DNA from: Phellopilus nigrolimitatus
Taxonomy: Eukaryota > Basidiomycota > Agaricomycetes > Hymenochaetales > Hymenochaetaceae
Direction: 5' to 3'
Assembly: GCA_021029095.1 (NCBI GenBank)
Contig: JAJOHG010000228.1
Span: 1-41,514, forward strand
DNA length: 41,514 bases
Positions 20,917-32,457 of this stretch are shown here, piece after piece (positions within the stretch are counted from its first letter, which is position 1; every line of letters starts with the position of its first letter). Below the pieces are notes generated by a model that saw only the letters and a program-made list of their open reading frames with translations, searched no databases and was not told where the DNA came from. The position numbers and the translations under genes were made by a program.

Positions 20917-23900
20917 TCAGCGCGGAGGGCGACGCATACCGAGCGAGTGGAGGGAATTCCCCCTGGCCGAGGTAACTACTCCGCGCGAGCTATCAAAACC
21001 AGTAGTCTGGAAGGCGCCGGGATTTAGGACGTTAATGAATGACTTGTTGTTAACAACTCGCGAGTTCGATGGGTCCCCGGGGAATGGGTACCCGGTCTGC
21101 TCAAGCGTTAAAACCCCGATGCCTGAAGTTGCATCCAACACCTGCCTGTCATCTGGCTCTCGAGATTCCAAAGAAATTTCATCTTTTGGCGTCTGAGACT
21201 GAGAGGCTTCCGCTCGCGAAACCGTTACAAACCGATCTCTTTCTGGGGAGGATGAACGACTGTTGGCGGTGGCGACTATCGTGTTGAGATCCCAATCTCT
21301 GAGATGACTTTTGTAATAATTGCTGACTTGTATGGTCGTCTACGTTCAATGAGCCAATTAGTTTTATAACAAAATGGTCGTACAGCGCAAATACCTTGTT
21401 CGGCATAGATGATGCTATTCTCTTGAAATCCTTACCATGCCGACCCAGCAGCCGAATGAATTCATCTGGAGATCAAGGACACTGATCGATCTTGTGCTGG
21501 AACACAACTGTATGGGAAGAATTACCTCTGTCAGTTTCAGTCCAATGACTTGACGAGGCTGTAGACTTGCGTCGTCCTAAAGCCTCGTTGACATCAATGA
21601 ACTTGGTTTCACCTGGGGCAGGACTGTCAGCTGGACATTCTGCAGCTGTTTTCGGCTTGCGACCTCGACGCTTCTTCGGAGGAACAACAGATGCTTCCCG
21701 GGTTTGGTCAGTATCCTGAGAAGGTGTTGAGAAAATTTCAAAATATGTAACAACAATCTCTTCACCATTGAGGCATCTTCAATCTCCGTCTCTTTTGCCA
21801 GGACAACTTTTGGCATATTCGTAACTCTGCGACGCTTTGGACGCTGATCCCGATCAACATTTGCGTCGGTAGGCTGAGCACCGAAGCCAACACCAGCACC
21901 ACGACCGCGACCACCATCACCAGGAACGACACCTCTTCCACGTCGCCGTCCGCGACTGGCAGGTCTTTTGCTATCAGCCTGCTGCACGTCCACCAGGAGT
22001 GCGTTGCCCTTTTGCTTCCCGGCCTTCCGCATACCTTTCCGACGTTTACCATTTCCAGCATTTGCAGCATTGCGGAAATCGATAAGCCTCTTCTTCCGAA
22101 CGTAGTAATATAAGACACATTGAGAGGACGTTTTGTGTGGAAGGAATGTCGAAATTATCCCAAATTGCTTTGGAAATTCTGCATATTTAGCATAAAAAGT
22201 CGCTTCTTCTTCCGGAGTCCAGTCAAAGAAGCCGCTTCGCGGGTCGTAGAATACTTCGGGATTATCTATACGTCCGTTAGTGTCGTCGAACATGTGTTCG
22301 ATGAGTCCCTTCTCCACAGATATCATGTCAGGAATTGCCGCAACATTGCGAACAGCCAGGTGATTAGGATCAGTCAGATCTTCATTGCCAAGGCTAGCAA
22401 TAATTTGCTCCATCTCTAGGTCAGATCGCACAGCGTCGCCAAGAGTAGCGGCAGACCGACGAGTTGTTCGCCCTGTGATAGCTGCTGCCTCCTGCATGTC
22501 ATTCGCTTTGAAGAGCGAGTCTAATTGTGAGCAATGCACGAGCCAACTCTCGTGCAACTTCAGATACTCGTTCCGTAATTTCTGCGTCTTCTCGGCCATA
22601 AGTTCCTGCTGGCCAGCGAAGTTTGTCGCCAGGACAGAACGTGTGTTCATTTGGTGCTCTTCCTTGCTGTGCGAGAAAACGCGCTCCAGAACTTCCTCGA
22701 TAACCGTCTCGGGCGACTTCGACGTCCGTTTCACTGGCTCGTCAGCTTTTGCCAGATTATCCATGAGGATAGGATTGACACGTTGCTCGCGCGTCTGATT
22801 TGACAGATGCCGTCTAGCAAGGATCGCCTTGCGCAAGGTCTCCGCTATGGCTCCATCGTCAGCGCGAGGTCGCGGGGGCAGAATGTGTATCGCGCCATTC
22901 TGAGCAATAGTCTTCGTATGTGGCGTAACGGGCGGCAACGGCCTTGGAGAATATATCGAAGCTCTAGCGACTTTCGCCTCTACTTCAGCTAGCATTCTGT
23001 ACGCATCTGGTTCTGGAGTTTGCGTGCTTGGAGTGACTCCTTGAGAAGGACCGACGACGGACGGCTCGATAGAAAGACTAGGCCCCCGGTCGGATTCATG
23101 TGGACTGGCGTCCCGGATCGGTGTCGCAATTGGAGAAGCGAAGCTTTTTGGAGCAGCATTCTCCTCTTCCACACGAGCCTGGGAAACCGAAGGCACAAAG
23201 ACATGCAAGACAGTAGAACGTTGATTTGGTGAACGATGTTCGTTTTGAGCCGTATCAACTTGCATATCATCCTTATGAAGAGATGAGGGTGTCGCGGGCT
23301 TCTGTGGTACGGCAGCCGGGTTATAGAGTTTTACTGACAAGTGAGAAGTATTGGTCAAATGTTTCGCACAATCTTTTATCATATGAAGAATGACAGACCA
23401 GGCGTAGGTGATACTAAATTTTGCACGCTCATCACACCTTGTCGAGCAGATGCACTTCCTTGTGGAAGTGAGCTGGGGGATTCTGCTGAGGCAGGCGCAG
23501 ATGATTCTTCAACTTTCACGGAGGAAATTTTATTAGGACGTGATCCTGACAACGTGTGTCGAACTAGAGCGTAAGAATTTGAATAGGGGAATTTTTTTGT
23601 TGATAATGAATCAAGACCAACCAGGTGAGAAACGTCTTGATGATTCCTTTGGTTTCGAATTAGCAACAGGCACATCGGCGACAGGTAAGGACTGAGAAGC
23701 CTGGCTGCTCCAGCTAGAGTAGTCATCATCGGTAGAGTACGAACGTTCATCGCTAGATGGATCTTGAGGAACTTGCGGGCGCTTCGGTGAGATCCGCAAA
23801 TGTTTATTACGTGGAACTGGTTGCGCAATGCTAAAGGCCGCAACTCGCTCGGGTTCGCGAAACCCTGATGCCCAAACAAAGATAGTACATGATTTTTAAA

Positions 23901-25148
23901 AAGAATACAGGAAAAGAAGTAAACTCACCAGCGCCAGTCTGTTTAGGGTGTTCACTCCCCCGGGACGATTCATTCGAAACTAATCTTGAGCTTTGATTTG
24001 ATCGTCCCGAGCTTCTGCCATGATCATCTGTCGGGAAACCAACTTCTTCATTGGGTGTTCCCCAGACAGGTCGTGCGGATTTTGCAACCGGTGATGATGG
24101 AATTGAAGTAAACGCAACGCTTCGCGCTGCAATCTGAGACGAGTTCGGGCCAAGCCGTTCGCGATAATTTGTCCCTACAGGGGATGACAAAGAACCCTCT
24201 CGCGAGTTTTTGCTCGAGTCACCGCCCTTTTCTCTACCCCAACTAGGAGTGCCATTATCTGATGGACGAGGAGAGTGACCAAGGGACATTTGTCGTGGAC
24301 GTTTATAGTCCCTGATAGCACTCGGACGATTCGAGCGCGGAAGCGGTGGGGATGCAGGCCGATACGTAGAAGACGTCCATTGCACAGGTCGTTCATCGTG
24401 CGAATGAGGTGGCCTATAGGCATCAGGCTCTGGGTAGGATGAGCGCTCGTAGTAAGCTGGCTGACGAAATTCATAAGAATGGTAGTCTTGCGGATATGGA
24501 CGGGTATAATCGCGAGGTGGAGGCGGAGGCGAAGGATTAGGCTCTCGCCAACGGCGATCATCAGCTGCTGGACTCGAAGGAGCAGGGTTAAGCAAAGAGC
24601 TCCTACGACTGTGATGAGTAAAATGATAATAAGCAGATATCGGGAGAACTAACAATCGAGAACTCGGAGGTTCACGGTGGTTGTGTCTCCATGCACCCGA
24701 TGGTGCAAAGCCGCGACTCTCGGGAGCACTTTCCCATCTTGCGTGTTCTTCCCAATGAGGAGACGGAGGAAGTCTATAGCTTTGATGTTGCGGAAGATAA
24801 GCAGCTGGGGGTGGTGGTGATTGCCTTCGAGGGTAATTCGGATGACGGGGATACCATGGGTCGTCGCGACCCCACGGATCGCCACGCACATCTCTAGTGG
24901 AAGGCCCTAAATATTCCTGTGGAGGATAGTAAGATCGATCCTCTCGTCTCGGTGCGATGCGTTCATCCTCGATATAATCTGCATCTGGTGGAGGGAAGAC
25001 AACCCGAGGATCCCTGTCGTAAAAAGGACCACGAGAAGATCCGGCGATCGGCGAGGGCCGAGTGGCGTAAGGTGCAGGTGGTCTCTACATAACAAAAGGT
25101 AGTATCAACATGAAGGACTGAGAACGTGCTAGTAAACAGCACTGACAT
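20917..25148 (-). CDS. Snt1/NCoR-like corepressor with two SANT domains
   Basis: Related to yeast Snt1 and animal NCoR/SMRT, scaffolds of HDAC (Set3-type) complexes; nuclear role inferred. Exons (minus): 25143-25148, 23929-25084, 23622-23864, 23438-23563, 21766-23372, 21526-21715, 21395-21465, 20917-21339, giving about 1273 aa. A 45-bp in-frame intron at 24609-24653 is likely and would remove 15 residues. The N-terminal third is disordered, rich in Pro, Ser, Arg and Tyr. SANT1 (about 22080-22240) has FFDWTPEEEATFYAKYAEF and LPHKTSSQCVLYYYVRKKR. A basic Gly-Arg-rich linker follows, with GRRRGRGV and KKRRGRKPK. SANT2 (about 21290-21550) has SHWTETDRDEFIRLLGRHG, FKRIASSMPNK and QVSNYYKSH. The first coding exon is only 6 nt (Met-Ser), so the start is less certain. 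It is divergent from PIG-S with about 490 bp between start codons. Confidence 0.8.
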
Positions 25149-25641
25149 CGTAGTGTGAAGACATCTGCTACTGCTGTTCCAGTTACAGGTAGATGCGTCG
25201 ACAACTCAGTTGGAGAAGTAAATAAAGCCACGAAAAGATCCTTCTCAAAGACAGTCAACAGTGCCAAGGTAAGAGATATTAAAAGTTTCGGATCGACTGA
25301 GGTATGCACAAGACACTATCTTGTTGAGCAGGCTTTGAAGAAAAATAAGACACGTTGTGTGAGTCTACTCTATGATTCTGCCTTAGTGGATTGACGTAGT
25401 ATATCGTTCGTAGCTTGAGAAGCACAGATACTCTCAGAATTTGAACCAGAGTGAGGCTCAGAACCTCATAAAGTCGAAGCAGAGAGTTCGAACATGGTGA
25501 TGGAGAAAGAGACTCAGGTTGACTACGATGATGAGGCTTGAAAGATTCATTCTCTCCCATAAACCGACTTTCTCACGATCACGTTACTTACCGTGTCAGT
25601 CACGACCTCAATTGGTCGTGTTCCTCTTGCGTATCGACGAC
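25149..25641. promoter_or_regulatory. Divergent promoter region, SANT gene and PIG-S
   Basis: 493 bp between two divergent start codons. Short ORFs here lack any recognisable motif. No clear TATA box on either strand. Confidence 0.45.
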
Positions 25642-27486
25642 ATGCCAAATGACTGGGTTAAATCTATTTCTTTCCAGTCAGACAGGACACGCCGGCAGAT
25701 ACTCTTCTCGTATTGGGCTGTCGTTCTGCTAGCCGTACCATTATGGTGGATAACGACAAGCATCACGCGCCTGCCGCTTCCAGAGGCTCGCGTCAAAGAA
25801 CTCGAGGCGAAGCAGGTCAGTGGATTTGTTTGAACCATAGGCATAATTGATATAGCTACTGAATTCTACACAGCTTAAATTTCCACTTCATATTTTCCTT
25901 GACGAAAGCATTGAATTTGCCTCAGACGTAGTAAGGAATGGACTGAAGAATCATGTGCACGATGGTCATCTTGAGGGTACCTTTTCGATCGCCGTTTCAT
26001 CGGATGGTAAGAAACCTCGAAATTTCTCGTATGCCTACTACTTAATGGCTCAAAGTATTACAGGATGTTGATGCATATGAAGTTTCTGCAAACAGTGATA
26101 TGTCGGAAACATATCTAGAAGGGAGACGGCTGTCATTGGGAACGAAGTTGATACCGGCGCGTGAGTAGTCATTTCTTCCTTTCTTCCCCCTCCTCCTGCA
26201 GAAACCCACTTGTCTTCCAGCAGCATCAACATCCCAGTTGCTGACAGATACCCTGTCTAATTTATTGCTCGCAAACTTTGCCCAGGACCAACAAGCTGCG
26301 CAATACGCTCCACGTTATCGCCTAGCCTTTACTCTAATGAATGAAGATGCTGCCTCTGGGGGCAGCCCTCTTGGATGGGATGTGAAAGCTGCTATTACTC
26401 GTGTGTTATAAACATTTCAATTATCTGGACACATCCTGATTTGCTGCGTAGGCGAGTTTGAACCCACGCTGCAGAGACTATCAGCTTTGCATAATTTCAC
26501 CATAGAAAGCCAGGTTCAATTCTTCGCTCCGCTGGCTTTTGAACCGCGAAGATTGGAAGATGGGAGCTTCGGTCTGACACAAGAGCAGCTTACGATCTTC
26601 GTGAACTCAGCAGAGTGGACATTATGTAAGTCGTGGTTTGGGGAAATAGAAGGTGTAATATATAAGTTGACTTATTACAACAGCCTCTAGTGTGTCCAAT
26701 GATCCCGTTCTTCACTTTATCATCTTTATCCCGTCTGCAACGAGACGGCCTCTGCGTATTCTTCACGACGATGGTACTTTTTTTAAAAAATTCGTTCTTC
26801 AACGATGTCAGGTAATAACGCATTTCTTCGACAGGCTCACCATCTGAGTCAACTGCGTTTATACTGCCCCAATGGGGCAGTATTTACATCCACAACCCCC
26901 TTGAATTCACCCAAACTCAGCTCACTTCGCACGCTCTTCACCCGGCGTTCTCGTTATTTTGTGATCAGCTGCTTAGCCTGCTCGGCATACCACCCCTGCC
27001 TACAGGAGTGCGCTCGTCCGACGTACTCTCGGATTGGCAACTAGATGCACTGCTTCGGCGGCGTGCTTACGAAAATGCGAATGGGAGTAAAGACACACTA
27101 AGCAGCATCGTGAGCCTCGTGAACCAAATTGAAGGTATGCCCGTTGAGAAGGACGTGACAGACGACGTTCGCGAAGCGCTCGATGCGCTAGACAAAGTAT
27201 GTCTTCTTATTTTATTTTATTCTCCACGGTGGTCTGATTGAACCCCGCGTACCAGATGTACGCTGTCGCTCGCGAGTCATCATGGCTCGCCTTACACTAC
27301 TCCAGCAGAGCTCTCGAGCTAGCCTCACGCGCGTTCTTCAACCCAGGCATGCTTGCACTGCTTTATTTCCCGCCTGAGCACAATTTAGCTGTATATACGC
27401 CTCTGCTTGCACCTGTAGCAGTACCGCTCGTTGCCGCCGTGATCAGAGAAGTGGCGAGCTGGCGCAGAAATCGTCGGTTGCCATAA
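25642..27486 (+). CDS. GPI17: GPI transamidase subunit PIG-S/GPI17
   Basis: ER-membrane subunit of the GPI transamidase, which attaches preformed GPI anchors to proteins. Eight exons (25642-25815, 25874-26006, 26056-26160, 26221-26400, 26452-26625, 26684-26773, 26835-27196, 27256-27486) give 482 aa, a little short for the family. The N-terminal membrane segment is ILFSYWAVVLLAVPLWW followed by TTSITRLPLPEA, the family's start. The lumenal domain includes PRYRLAFTLMNED, the hallmark WDVKAAI region and GSIYIHNPLEF. A C-terminal hydrophobic stretch (YTPLLAPVAVPLVAAVI) precedes a short basic tail ending RRNRRLP. The acceptor at 26055 was chosen over 26064 because only the former keeps the frame. 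A PIG-L-like gene of the same pathway lies about 10 kb upstream. Confidence 0.9.
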
Positions 27487-27936
27487 GGAAATTTATGTCC
27501 TTGCCAAGTGCTTGCTCATGTATGTCTTGCAGTAGATTGATATGTGATATGCATTCTGCGTATAAAATGCTGATGGTAGCTCAGCAAGGCTAAAGACGGA
27601 TCCATGCATGACATGTCCACAGTTCTTGGAGATCGACACGCCGGCCGCTGGACAAAACTTCGACGTGTTTTTCATTCAAGTCTATCTGCGTGTCGACTAC
27701 CAGAATTCAAAGCTTATTCATGTGATCCGTACTCGCGGTCATCAGCATCGCCCGGGTAATGTGCCTCGAGGAATTCAGTGCGAAGAAAGGTCTGTGCAAA
27801 TGCAGACTTCTGCGTAAACTAGAGTACACCTGTGCGGCGCAGTTCAGGTAGGGTGGCTCCAGTCGTTGAGTACAAGAATGCAAGAAATCAATCACAACTA
27901 TTGAGTAAACTATTGCATGATCGCAAACTACTATCG
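27487..27936. other. Convergent spacer between PIG-S and the C2H2 gene
   Basis: No gene recognised; short overlapping ORFs on both strands without motifs. Confidence 0.4.
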
Positions 27937-29152
27937 TCAGTTTGTTATGCCACCGGCAGCCGTAGTTAAAGCATCCCCAAGGGATGTGTTTGTCGTAAAC
28001 CTCTTCCTGAGAAGTACAATTCCCGTGTATGTCGGGGGCGATTTCCGTGGTAGAGGTATTGCCTCCTTGTCGGGTGGTGGGAGTTTGGAAAGCTGCAAGC
28101 TGGCACTGACAGATCCGTGCCGTGGCCAGATGACAATCATGTCTCCTGCCCTGGCCTCTTGTCCTGAGGCTCTTTCCTTCCCTTTCCCTTCAATAGAAAG
28201 ACGGGAACCCTGACTTTGACAACAGCCGGCCTCAAAGCCAAAGTGGCCGAGACCTAAGTCATTTAGAGAGCAGTCCAGCTCTTCCTGTTCCTCCACTTCT
28301 GCTTTCCCACTGTTATGTCCTATCACAAACTTGTTTTTGATGGGATCTAGCTGCGAGAGTGGCTGATGACGATTTGATTGGTGTGGATCTGTCTTTTGCA
28401 AATGGCTTGGTGTAGGTTCCATCATCATAGTGTGGCTAGGCGATGGAAGGATTGGCAGCACTGTGGTAGAGAAGGCAGCACAATCCTTAGACAGCTCGTC
28501 AAATGTAATGCAAGAGCTTAAAGGCCCTGCAGAGCCGGGCTGAAAGCACGAAGATTGGTGAAGGGCATCTGAAGATCGTTCCATCCACTGGTAGGCCACC
28601 TGGTGGTGGACTTCAAGGAGGTGACCACAGAGGAGCTGGTGGCGAGGGGATACAAATATACATTCTGTGTTACAAGACATTGAAGCGAAAGAGAAAGAAT
28701 ATCAGTTCCTAGAACACAGGTGCACAAGAGCAGCACCTCACCTTTGATAGGGCATGGCAAAGGTATTCGGGACAAGTGTGACAATTCAATATGCACTGTA
28801 AGTGCCTCTCGTGATGAGTGGATTGGGAAAGCACATTTTTTCCATCCACATTGGTGTTCCTGGAATGACATGACCATATCATCAGTTCTAAAAGGAGATG
28901 AAAAACATGAAAGACCTGCCTTTGAATACTTGCAGTGAAGAGCAAGATGCTAAATTGTCATATGTATAATGGACATGTAAGTCCCAGACTATCATCCCTG
29001 GACCAAAGGAGGAAATCACTCACGGTCTTGTATGTTTGCCACGAGTTAAGTCTTGTGAGACATGCACCCCAGTCACATTGGTAATCATGTAGTGTCTCTT
29101 TTGAGAGAGCAATAATACCAGCAGTGTCCAGGTGAATACGGTTTTTGTTCAT
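27937..29152 (-). CDS. Three-finger C2H2 zinc-finger protein
   Basis: Putative DNA-binding regulator; targets unknown. Three exons (minus: 29024-29152, 28742-28949, 27937-28664) give 354 aa. Finger 1 uses Cys26, Cys31, His44, His48 (C-x4-C-x12-H-x3-H). Finger 2 uses Cys77, Cys82, His96, His101, and finger 3 Cys109, Cys114, His127, His132. Both introns fall inside finger motifs: the first just before His44, the second splitting codon 113. Splicing restoring complete fingers twice is good evidence for the model. The remaining 220 residues are low-complexity, with an acidic patch (KAEVEEQEELD), and carry no known domain. Fingers starting 'CxWxxC' with NSW are common in Agaricomycete-specific C2H2 families; that comparison is from memory. 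Confidence 0.72.
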
Positions 29153-30716
29153 GTTTCAGGTTGATGAACACTCGCTGATATGCAAGTTGAACCAGAATGA
29201 ATAATAGCCCGTCTCAATTCTGTATCTCCACTGGCAGAAAAATCCAGACAAGGTGTGACCAGTGGCTTAGATCAACCAGAAACTCAGTGGGTGTTACAAT
29301 CCGAACCAATTGTGACCTCAACCCTGAACCCACAGAATGCCGGACTGATGGAAGACACCTGGATAGTGCCAACACTTGAGCCCACAAGACAAAGAGGACA
29401 AAAGAATATTTGTTGCTGTCAAAGAGAGTTGAAATACATACAGGAAATGTATCTACTCACCTTTATTGCTGTCAGAGAGACTGAGGCAACAAAGGTGATG
29501 GTGTATGTTCGTATAGGTTGGATTACATAAGGGAGGCTGTACAGTATCAACTTGAAGGGGATCCGACTCGTATTACTCTTAAAGTACGTAAGTCGCTTTT
29601 CCGACAAGTCGTAAAAGTCGGAAAGTCGGAAAGCTGGAAATTGGAAAGTCAGACAATCAGTCGGCCTGTCGGAAGCTCGAAGTGTTAGATACTTGTGTGT
29701 CAGAGATGTGTCGGGAGTGGGGAGAACATTCTGGCAGGCTTACACCAGCACTTCAATGTCCCGCCAGTGCCCATACAGCAGCCTTGCAAACCTGTGTACA
29801 TTTCCTGGTGTCCTACATGAATACCCTCCATGTGCAGGCACTCACCTGGAAGGGTTCAACAATGCCCTGGAAGAGACCAACTGGTTCCCACCCAGGGACT
29901 ACACCGAACTCCTTAACTTTCTCAAGGTCTCATCTACCTTCGGTGTTCCCGGAGACAGCTCCCACAGATGCATAGCTCACACTTATAAGGGCCCCCAAGA
30001 CCACTTACCGCTGTATAGGGCAAACACATATCTGTAGGATAGGTTTATTTCTCTGCATCACCCGACTTTTCTGAGATAGATCGTAAAATTCAGAAATGTA
30101 TTCGAGACTCGGTGATGTACCGTAAATTAAGAGACGACACCTCTGCATGAGCAGAGATAAGAACGTGTGCACAGTGCAAAAAATGCAGTGTCTGCGAAAG
30201 CAGAGTTGAAGGTGATGTGGTTACGGGGAATGGAAATAAAAGTAATAATCGGTACTGGACAGTCAAGCGGTCGAGCCATGCCGTTATTTTATGGTCGTCC
30301 AGGCACCCGTGGTGCTAATCGCGAAAAGCTCGAAGCCACAGAAGTACTTTGTTACCGATTCTCAACATGTAAGTTACGAATTCTATGCCATTAGAAAAAA
30401 ATTATCCAAGATAACTGCTATGTACGACTAAGAAACGAACATGTGCATGAGCAAAGCGAATTTGCAATGAAAAAAAAAAGTGATAAAAAAGGAGTGAGGG
30501 AGAAAAAAGATCTCGGGGCCCTTTTGGGTATCATGATAGCGTATGCGGCGAGGTAGGTTTTACACAAGTATACTTTTTTCTCCAATCCCAGGAAACAGTG
30601 TGTCCGTTGACCCGACTTCTGAATATATATGTACAGAGTCGTTTGCAAGATTATTAGACGAGTTGGAGCTGATGCAATTCGCCAGGATTTGGGCGAGGTA
30701 GCTCCATCAACATGTC
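29153..30716. other. Long stretch without a recognised gene
   Basis: Contains an unassigned 114-residue ORF at 29693-30037 (+) with a plausible protein-like tail (LEETNWFPPRDYTELLNFL) but no family match I can name, and a shorter one at 29255-29530 (+). A block at 29590-29650 has several near-copies of AAAGTCGG/GTCGGAAAG, partly inverted. No terminal repeats or target duplications were found, so no mobile element is called. Confidence 0.4.
29590..29650. repeat. GTCGGAAAG-type short repeat block
   Basis: CTTTTCCGAC is followed by AAGTCGTAAAA, GTCGGAAAGTCGGAAAG, CTGGAAATTGGAAAGTC: direct copies of GTCGGAAA plus one inverted copy that could form a small hairpin. Function not apparent. Confidence 0.5.
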
Positions 30717-32457
30717 TCATGCCGGTCGCAGGGTCGCCGGGGCGCTCTCCTCTGCGCGCGGGACGATGACGAGGCCGGTCATGATTGCCGATATCGCTAG
30801 CGCGAACGCGCAGCCCGCGAAGACGAACAGGCGCGCGGATGAGACGCCTGTCATGAGCGTGGCCACGACAAACACGTTCAGGGGAACGCGGAACAGCGAA
30901 GACAACTAAAATAGAAGCAATGGCCGTTAGCATCAGTGTTCGGGGATAGCGAGTAAGGAGAAAAGCAGTGCTGCTTACTGTCGCGCGGTGATCATTCGAG
31001 ACAAGCGCGCCGCGCAGCATGCCTTGCACCGGGTAGTACACGCCCACGCACGCCTCGAAGAGGCAGAACGCCCAGAAGCGCAGCCGTACGTCATGTGTGC
31101 TCACGCTGGTCGCCAGCGCGAGCGCCCCGAGCGTGCACACGAGCGAGCTCAGCTTCGCGTGGACCGTGAGGCTGTTGTCGCTTGCCTCGGCAGATTTCAG
31201 GTTCGTTGCGGCAGGCGCGCTGGACACGGAAGACACGACGGCGGTGTAGAAAAGCGAGCCGAGCATCATGGAGACCATGAACGCGGAAAATATGTAGCCA
31301 AGTGGGAGCGGGGGACCCGCGGGTGAGGACACTTCTTGCAGGGCAGGTACCCAGGCGAAGACGAAGAGATACATGGATCCCTCGAAGCATGTCTGCGTGA
31401 GACCAAGAGTAAGGAGAGTGGGATCTTAAAGAAAGAACCTTTAGGACATATCGACCTTAAATCTTCATAAGCACTCACCGTTCCGTACGATAGACCAAGC
31501 TTGTCCAAGACGTTTTAGCTGGAACGGGTCAGAATAGACTTCCGTGCCTCCGCCGTTCCCATAGTTCTCCGTCCAGAGCGACTTGATAACCACCCAGGAC
31601 AAGACGAGAAGCACTCCGCTCGCAATGAAGGGCGTCGTGAAGTCGTGAAAAGTGCCGACAAGCTGATTGCTCACAATTCCAGCCCCGAACGCAACAAAAC
31701 CATTCACAAGAGTTGCACGCCCGAAGATAGATGATAGCTCAGCCTGATCGAGACCGAGGGAAGTCGAAGACGAGATGAGCCAGGACTCGAATGCCGAGAA
31801 GAGGATGGAGGTCGAAATGCCGCCAAGGACGCGCCCTGCGTAGAGAGTGGGTAACGAGTTGAATTGCATGCATACACACGCGAGCGTGTAAGTAACACAG
31901 AAAGCCTGGCACACGCGCTTTCTCCCACTGAACATGCATCATGAGATATTTTCATATTCAGTGCTGGCTAGTGTACAACGTACTGTTGATCAGCCCAGGC
32001 TCCGACAAGCGGCGCAGTCAAACCAGCAGACAGGAAGCCAGTTACGAACAGACTGGCGACTACACGCTCAGGGAACTCATACTGCTCTCTGTAGAGCGAG
32101 TATACATATGGACCTTGCAGCCAGTCGGCGCCTGCGTGTCAAACTGATATCAGAAACTGCCAAACAAAGAACAAAAAAAAAAAGGTAAAGACGCTTACCC
32201 ATTACAACGCCATAGACTATGAGATATTGACGTGCCAGCGCCGATGCTGAAGATGCTCGTTTCCAACCCGCAGAGCCGTTCGCGGTCGTCGCGCTGCCGG
32301 TTTCGACTGTTTGAGCGACCAGCGAGGCTGACCTGGCATGGCCGCCACTGATTGGCTGTTTCTTTTTGCTTGATGCGCGTCGCTCGACGAGAACAGCGAG
32401 GACGCAAAAGACAGCGAGGACGCAGAGCTGGCTTTCGTAGAAGGAGGAGACGATCAT
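30717..32457 (-). CDS. MFSD5/MOT2-type molybdate-anion transporter (MFS)
   Basis: Major facilitator predicted to import molybdate, for molybdenum cofactor enzymes, in the plasma or internal membrane. Five exons (minus: 32199-32457, 31984-32131, 31479-31927, 30979-31424, 30717-30905) give 496 aa. After an N-terminal membrane segment and a polar loop comes the family core: YGVVMGADWLQGPYVYSLY, FVTGFLSAGLTAPLVG, the MFS loop motif ADQHGRKR, and GRVLGGISTSILFSAFESWL. The C-terminal half has TQTCFEGSMYLFVFAWVPAL, YYPVQGMLRGALVSNDHRAT and FRVPLNVFVVATLMTG. It matches MFSD5 in order and spacing. The 3' exons are more GC-rich than the 5' ones. The function in this organism is inferred from the family. 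Confidence 0.88.
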
